Below, one piece after another: positions 60,220 through 64,000 of a stretch of 64,000 nt of DNA. The stretch comes from Methylophaga thiooxydans DMS010 (lineage in GTDB: Bacteria; Pseudomonadota; Gammaproteobacteria; Nitrosococcales; Methylophagaceae). Where the stretch lies: contig NZ_GG657907.1 of the NCBI RefSeq assembly GCF_000156355.1, positions 1-64,000 on the forward strand, read 5' to 3'. The position numbers were made by a program, and so were the translations under genes. The notes below the pieces were generated by a model. That model did no database searches, was not told where the DNA came from, and worked only from the letters and a program-made list of their open reading frames with translations. How positions within the stretch are numbered: the stretch's first letter is position 1; every line of letters begins with the position of its first letter.

Positions 60220-61179
60220 CTAACTGTAACGGGTTTCCATCAGATCAATTAAAACCGGGATATCTTTTTCTGATAAAGCATTAATTCCTGCTGCACCTTT
60301 CCGACCTCCCCCCGTTTTAAATTGAGCTGCTACCTCATCAGCACCCGCTAATTTGTTCAATGGTGCTCGTATGCTCACAAGGTAATCTCCATCGTGTTTT
60401 TGGGTAAGAATAAGATGTGCCCGATCAGGGTTTTCATTACTGAGCTGATTACTGTATACCCCGCTCACCCTTCGCGCCCATGTTTCATTAGGTAAAATCA
60501 ATGCTGACAGCGTTGTCGTTTCGTGAAACGTTTTTTCAGACTGGGCGGCTAAAATATCTGCCCTATATCCTGTTTGGAGGGTGTCAAAAACCTTATTATC
60601 CTGCTCAATAAATTCTAATGGTGAGGAGAACTGAACACACGCTTGATATAACGCTGCAGGATGATAAAACAAGTCATCCAGATTAGCGCCATAACCATTA
60701 TAATTTAGATAAATACCTAATTCTTGTAGTACCTTCGACTGCTTTGAGCTAAGCCCATACTTTGATGATAAATCATCAGCCACTGAAGTCAGGTTATCAC
60801 CATAGGCTGCTGTAATCGCCCACAAGTGATACTGACCATTAAGGTACTTATCAACGATTAGCGCCGTACATACGGTCGGTGAGACATCGATATATGCGGA
60901 CAAGTTAGGGTGTGCTACTTGTTCCCCCGGGTTATGGTGATCGGCGTAAAATATCTCGGCCCCATTCAATAAAAGCTTTTCTAAATCTTCGTGATTCTTC
61001 TGCATTGAAATATCCAACACAGTGACCTCATCACCAACACCAGCCTCAACGTGTTTTAACAAGTTGATATCGCGTTTAATGCCCGTAACTAATTGTGCAT
61101 TTCTTGGTGCAGCCAAACGCAACTGGACTAACGAGCAAATACCATCAGCATCGCCATTAAAAACATCAATGTAAGTCAT
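60220..61179 (-). CDS. DHH family phosphoesterase
   Basis: A 319-residue enzyme. Motifs are FNGDADGICSL (7-17), VLDIS (54-58), DHH (80-82) in FYADHHNPG, and the DHHA1-type glycine-rich GGGRKGAAG near the C-terminus. This family includes NrnA-like enzymes that hydrolyse nanoRNA and 3'-phosphoadenosine 5'-phosphate (pAp). It starts 3 bp after the cysC stop. As CysC makes PAPS, a pAp-clearing role is attractive but inferred; the family is broad. Confidence 0.82.
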   Translation of the reverse strand: MTYIDVFNGDADGICSLVQLRLAAPRNAQLVTGIKRDINLLKHVEAGVGDEVTVLDISMQKNHEDLEKLLLNGAEIFYADHHNPGEQVAHPNLSAYIDVSPTVCTALIVDKYLNGQYHLWAITAAYGDNLTSVADDLSSKYGLSSKQSKVLQELGIYLNYNGYGANLDDLFYHPAALYQACVQFSSPLEFIEQDNKVFDTLQTGYRADILAAQSEKTFHETTTLSALILPNETWARRVSGVYSNQLSNENPDRAHLILTQKHDGDYLVSIRAPLNKLAGADEVAAQFKTGGGRKGAAGINALSEKDIPVLIDLMETRYS

Positions 61180-61182
61180 AAT

Positions 61183-61782
61183 TTAATCGTGAATAATATG
61201 GTTTTGTTTCAGGTAGGCAATTACTTTCTCTGCAGAGGCGTCAGCATCACAATCGGCTGTATCCAGAGTAATCTCAGGTTTATCTGGAATCTCGTATATT
61301 GAATCTATTCCTGTGAAGTTTCTAATTTCACCGGAGCGAGCTTTTTTATAAAGCCCTTTTGGGTCACGCTCCTCGCAAACACTTAACGGCGTAGACATAT
61401 GAATTTCGATAAACTCACCTTCTTCAACCAAGTCTCGCACCATTTGGCGATCAGCACGAAATGGTGAAATAAATGCACTTAACACGATAAGTCCTGCATC
61501 GGCGAACAGCTTCGCCATTTCACCAATTCTGCGAATATTTTCAACCCTGTCAGAATCACTGAAACCTAGATCTTTATTTAAACCGTGACGTACGTTGTCA
61601 CCATCAAGTAGATAGGTATGATGGCCCAGCTCATACAGTTTTTTCTCTACCGCATTGGCAGTAGTAGACTTTCCTGATGCGCTAAGTCCTGTGAACCAAA
61701 GAACGCATGGCTTCTGGCGTTTTTGGGATGAACGGCTCAACTTGTTTATTTCATGGTCGTACCAAACAATTTCTTCTGTCAC
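61183..61782 (-). CDS. cysC: Adenylyl-sulfate kinase
   Basis: A 199-residue APS kinase. The P-loop is [10 protein letters not shown] (31-40), followed by [19 protein letters not shown] and the [25 protein letters not shown] and [17 protein letters not shown] elements. It phosphorylates APS to PAPS for sulfate assimilation or sulfotransfer. cysD/cysN are not adjacent. It lies between a sugar transferase and a DHH phosphoesterase on the same strand. Confidence 0.97.
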   Translation of the reverse strand: MTEEIVWYDHEINKLSRSSQKRQKPCVLWFTGLSASGKSTTANAVEKKLYELGHHTYLLDGDNVRHGLNKDLGFSDSDRVENIRRIGEMAKLFADAGLIVLSAFISPFRADRQMVRDLVEEGEFIEIHMSTPLSVCEERDPKGLYKKARSGEIRNFTGIDSIYEIPDKPEITLDTADCDADASAEKVIAYLKQNHIIHD

Positions 61783-61816
61783 GATGTCATTCTCTAATAA
61801 TTATTAGTGTTTGAGG

Positions 61817-62377
61817 TTACCTAACTCTGTCCCCACTTCCCTTGCCAGTTACTGTCATAAACAAATATTTGGCATATGATTTAATACTGAATTCACGAAT
61901 CATTTTCGCATCTGTTTCAGATAACAAAACTGGAGTCGACATATCAATATCACTTACTTGAGCCAAGCCTGTAATACCAGGCCTAACATTAAATACGCCA
62001 CGACGTTCTCGCTCTGCAATCAACTCTTGCTGACTGAATAAGCAAGGACGAGGCCCCACCAGACTCATTTCACCTCTCAACACATTCCATAACTGCGGTA
62101 ACTCATCGAGCTTACTGCTACGTAAAAGTTGCCCCAGTCGCGTAATCGATGATTTGTTAGCAAGGTGGCTAGCCACATCAGTTGTATCAACTTTCATTGT
62201 GCGAAACTTAAGTAATGTAAATGGTTGTTGATAACGACCAACCCGTTGCTGCCTAAAAACAGGAGAGCCCGTGTCTATAAAGCCTAGAATTACTATTAAA
62301 AATAATAAGGGCAGAGAGAGTGTCATCCCCAAGATAGAAAAGAAAATATCGAATAGTCTAATGAGAAAAGTGGTCAT
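61817..62377 (-). CDS. Undecaprenyl-phosphate sugar transferase (short form)
   Basis: A 186-residue initiating glycosyltransferase with one N-terminal membrane segment (~8-35) and the catalytic core: VFRQQRVGRYQQPFTLLKFR, KLDELPQLWNVLRGEMSLVG and RPGITGLAQVS. It transfers a sugar phosphate to undecaprenyl phosphate at the start of an O-antigen or exopolysaccharide repeat. It is followed by cysC after 35 bp. The 62378-62517 gap upstream holds nothing I can support. Confidence 0.92.
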   Translation of the reverse strand: MTTFLIRLFDIFFSILGMTLSLPLLFLIVILGFIDTGSPVFRQQRVGRYQQPFTLLKFRTMKVDTTDVASHLANKSSITRLGQLLRSSKLDELPQLWNVLRGEMSLVGPRPCLFSQQELIAERERRGVFNVRPGITGLAQVSDIDMSTPVLLSETDAKMIREFSIKSYAKYLFMTVTGKGSGDRVR

Positions 62378-62517
62378 AAATTTTTCTGTCAGTGGAAATC
62401 AAGCACTAATACTACCTGTTAAAGCTTGCTTGAGTTACTGTTTCTTGGATTGTGTGTTTCTCTTGGCTTGGCATATACCGCAAACTTAATACCAACATTT
62501 ATGTTGAACAAGTTAAT

Positions 62518-63444
62518 TTACTTAACCATTTTGTTAAGTTGCTCATCCATCGTCACCAATGGCTGCCAGCCAAGTAAAGTTCGCGCTTTAGTCAGGTCAA
62601 TCTCAAGCGATCCCCACAATTGTTTGTACATTTGCTCACGTCTAGCCAATTTTGCCAAGTAATAAACCGCTTTGCGTGGAAAATAAAACAACCTATAAGT
62701 TGCGTGGTAAGCATCTGCTATTGATGTTATTAACTCTGAAGTTGAAACATCGCGGCTATCGGCTAATAAAAATGTTTCGTTGATTGCTTTAGGGTGAGTC
62801 ATCGACAAAACAATGAAGTCTATCAAGTTATCCAAAGCCAAGAAGGAGCGGCTATTATTTATCCTTGCAAAAGGTAGCGGTACTCCCTTTCTCACCCACT
62901 TTGCCAAAGTACGGAAGTTACCAGGCGCCCCAGGGCCATAAATAAGTGGTGGTCTAATTATTGTCACAGCCATACCCGTCTCGGCTGCAATTCTCATCAA
63001 TCCCTGCTCCGCCTCCCACTTTGAGACAGCGTAATCATTGTGCGGTTGTGGAACATCTTCCTCACTAAAAGATTGCCCATACGTCACCGCTCCATTCACA
63101 CCAATCGTACTGATGAAAATAAAGCGTTTCACACCTTTTTTCGCAGCTTGCTCTGCTAGGTTCAAAGTGCCTAAGGTGTTGACCTCACGAAAGGCTTGAA
63201 GAGACTCTCGCACGTTATCATCTATAACATGTGCGCGTGCTGCAGTATGAACAACAATAGAAACACCATTTAAAGCATCTGACCACTCAGTATCTTTTCT
63301 GATGTCTTTTGTGAAAACAGCATTCGCTTTTCCAATCAGATTTCCTTGTCGAATTACAGCATTCACATCACAATCAGCTTGGTGTAAAAACCTTACTAGT
63401 GCATTACCAACAAATCCATTTGCCCCAGTCACTAACACTTTCAT
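62518..63444 (-). CDS. NAD-dependent epimerase/dehydratase (nucleotide sugar)
   Basis: A 308-residue extended SDR enzyme. The Rossmann motif is VTGANGFVGNAL (4-15); the active site has FISTIGVNG and YAVSKWEAEQGL (YxxxK). PPLIYGPGAPGNF and LALDNLIDFI are typical of UDP-sugar 4-epimerases of the WbpV group. It supplies the sugar nucleotide for the adjacent sugar transferase. Its first base overlaps the end of the glycosyltransferase gene. Confidence 0.9.
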   Translation of the reverse strand: MKVLVTGANGFVGNALVRFLHQADCDVNAVIRQGNLIGKANAVFTKDIRKDTEWSDALNGVSIVVHTAARAHVIDDNVRESLQAFREVNTLGTLNLAEQAAKKGVKRFIFISTIGVNGAVTYGQSFSEEDVPQPHNDYAVSKWEAEQGLMRIAAETGMAVTIIRPPLIYGPGAPGNFRTLAKWVRKGVPLPFARINNSRSFLALDNLIDFIVLSMTHPKAINETFLLADSRDVSTSELITSIADAYHATYRLFYFPRKAVYYLAKLARREQMYKQLWGSLEIDLTKARTLLGWQPLVTMDEQLNKMVK

Positions 63445-64000
63445 TACTGCATTACACCTAGTTTTTTCGCGAAAGTAGGAAATTTTGTTCGTAGTAAACC
63501 TCTCACAGCATAATGGCTAAAGTAATAACAGCTCGCTAAAAAAGAGAGCTTTTCCACTTGCCGATATAAACGCCAGTTATAGGTTGCTGTATTCATCTTA
63601 TTAGCCGATATGGAATCACGCCGAATCCGATACTTCCCCAACGAAGTTTGGAGACCATGTGCAAAATCAGTCTGCTTCAGTAGTTTCAGCCATAAACCGT
63701 AATCTTGTCTTTTACGGATTAGTGGCATATATACTTTGCCAAAGTGAGATGTATCATACATCGCTGTCAGGCAACCAATTACTGATGTCTTAAGCATTTG
63801 TTTATAGTTAACTTTTTTAGGCACTCCGACAGTTCCTAGTGAACGACCATTTTCGTCAATGCGTTCATAAGCACTAAAACTAAACGGATAGTTATTTTCC
63901 TGCATAAAAGTTAATTGACGCTCCAACTTTTCAGGTAACCACACATCATCGCTGTCTAAAAACGCAATATAACGGCCTTTTGCTGTCTCAATTGCAGTAT
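63444..64000 (-). CDS. Family 2 glycosyltransferase, partial at the right edge
   Basis: The reading frame stays open to the window end, so the N-terminus is missing. The visible part begins TAIETAKGRYIAFLDSDDVW with the GT2 DxD-type DSDD metal site, then LPEKLERQLTFMQENNYPFS (20 residues). It continues with MYDTSHFGKVYMPLIRKRQD, ending after ~185 residues. It adds a sugar to the growing polysaccharide repeat. It is in an apparent operon with the epimerase and sugar transferase. Confidence 0.9.
   Translation of the reverse strand, partial: TAIETAKGRYIAFLDSDDVWLPEKLERQLTFMQENNYPFSFSAYERIDENGRSLGTVGVPKKVNYKQMLKTSVIGCLTAMYDTSHFGKVYMPLIRKRQDYGLWLKLLKQTDFAHGLQTSLGKYRIRRDSISANKMNTATYNWRLYRQVEKLSFLASCYYFSHYAVRGLLRTKFPTFAKKLGVMQ

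Overview
The window is a piece of a gammaproteobacterial chromosome. The evidence is the conserved cluster rpsB-tsf-pyrH-frr-uppS-cdsA-dxr-rseP-bamA-skp-lpxD-fabZ-lpxA, with map and glnD divergent from it and the der-bamB-yfgM block nearby. Moderate GC, a sigma-54/NtrC-type amt promoter and the local gene set would fit a marine, Methylophaga-like organism. The genus is inference and cannot be fixed from this sequence alone.

Positions 1 to about 37,777 are a Mu-like transposable prophage, read almost entirely on the minus strand and running off the left edge. From its left end (right side here) the order is: LexA-type repressor (plus strand), operator/promoter region, Ner-like regulator, CII-like protein, DDE transposase A, ATPase B, a run of small early genes that includes a canonical CsrA, DUF3164, an HD hydrolase, GemA, a Mor-like activator and a RecA/RepA-type ATPase. 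After a terminator come lysozyme, 3-TM holin, DksA/TraR zinc finger, DUF2730, gp26-like, gp27-like, terminase, portal, Gp49, minor head protein and gpG. A two-gene membrane cassette (likely moron) lies between gpG and the head operon. The rest is the protease/scaffold, cement protein, major capsid, gp36-gp38, sheath, tube, gp41 with a probable frameshifted gp42, tape measure, gpN, gpP, gp45-gp48, tail fibre and fibre chaperone, a phospholipase A2-like protein, Com and a DNA adenine methylase.

The prophage interrupts a type I secretion ABC transporter gene of the LapB/RTX type, whose first ~255 codons lie at 37.77-38.55 kb. The rest of that gene should lie beyond the left edge of the window. 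This is the expected outcome of Mu-type random insertion.

The host part (38.5-64 kb) covers GTPase Der, outer-membrane assembly (BamB, YfgM, BamA, Skp, RseP), lipid A synthesis (LpxD, FabZ, LpxA), phospholipid, isoprenoid and undecaprenyl synthesis (CdsA, Dxr, UppS), translation factors (RpsB, Tsf, Frr, Map), PyrH, and nitrogen control (Amt, GlnD). bamA is broken by an apparent frameshift that is probably a sequence error. At the right edge, CysC and a DHH phosphoesterase sit beside a sugar transferase, a nucleotide-sugar epimerase and a partial GT2 glycosyltransferase, suggesting a surface polysaccharide locus with a possible PAPS/pAp (sulfation) link.

The observations most worth checking are: a phage-encoded CsrA too short for most ORF cut-offs; a signal-peptide-like extension on the major capsid protein; a -2/+1 frameshift site in the tail chaperone gene; a cluster of perfect inverted repeats inside the repressor gene; a lowercase-GC membrane moron pair bounded by a terminator; a plus-strand gene opposing the early phage operon; and the CysC-DHH pair. 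No tRNA, rRNA or CRISPR array was recognised.
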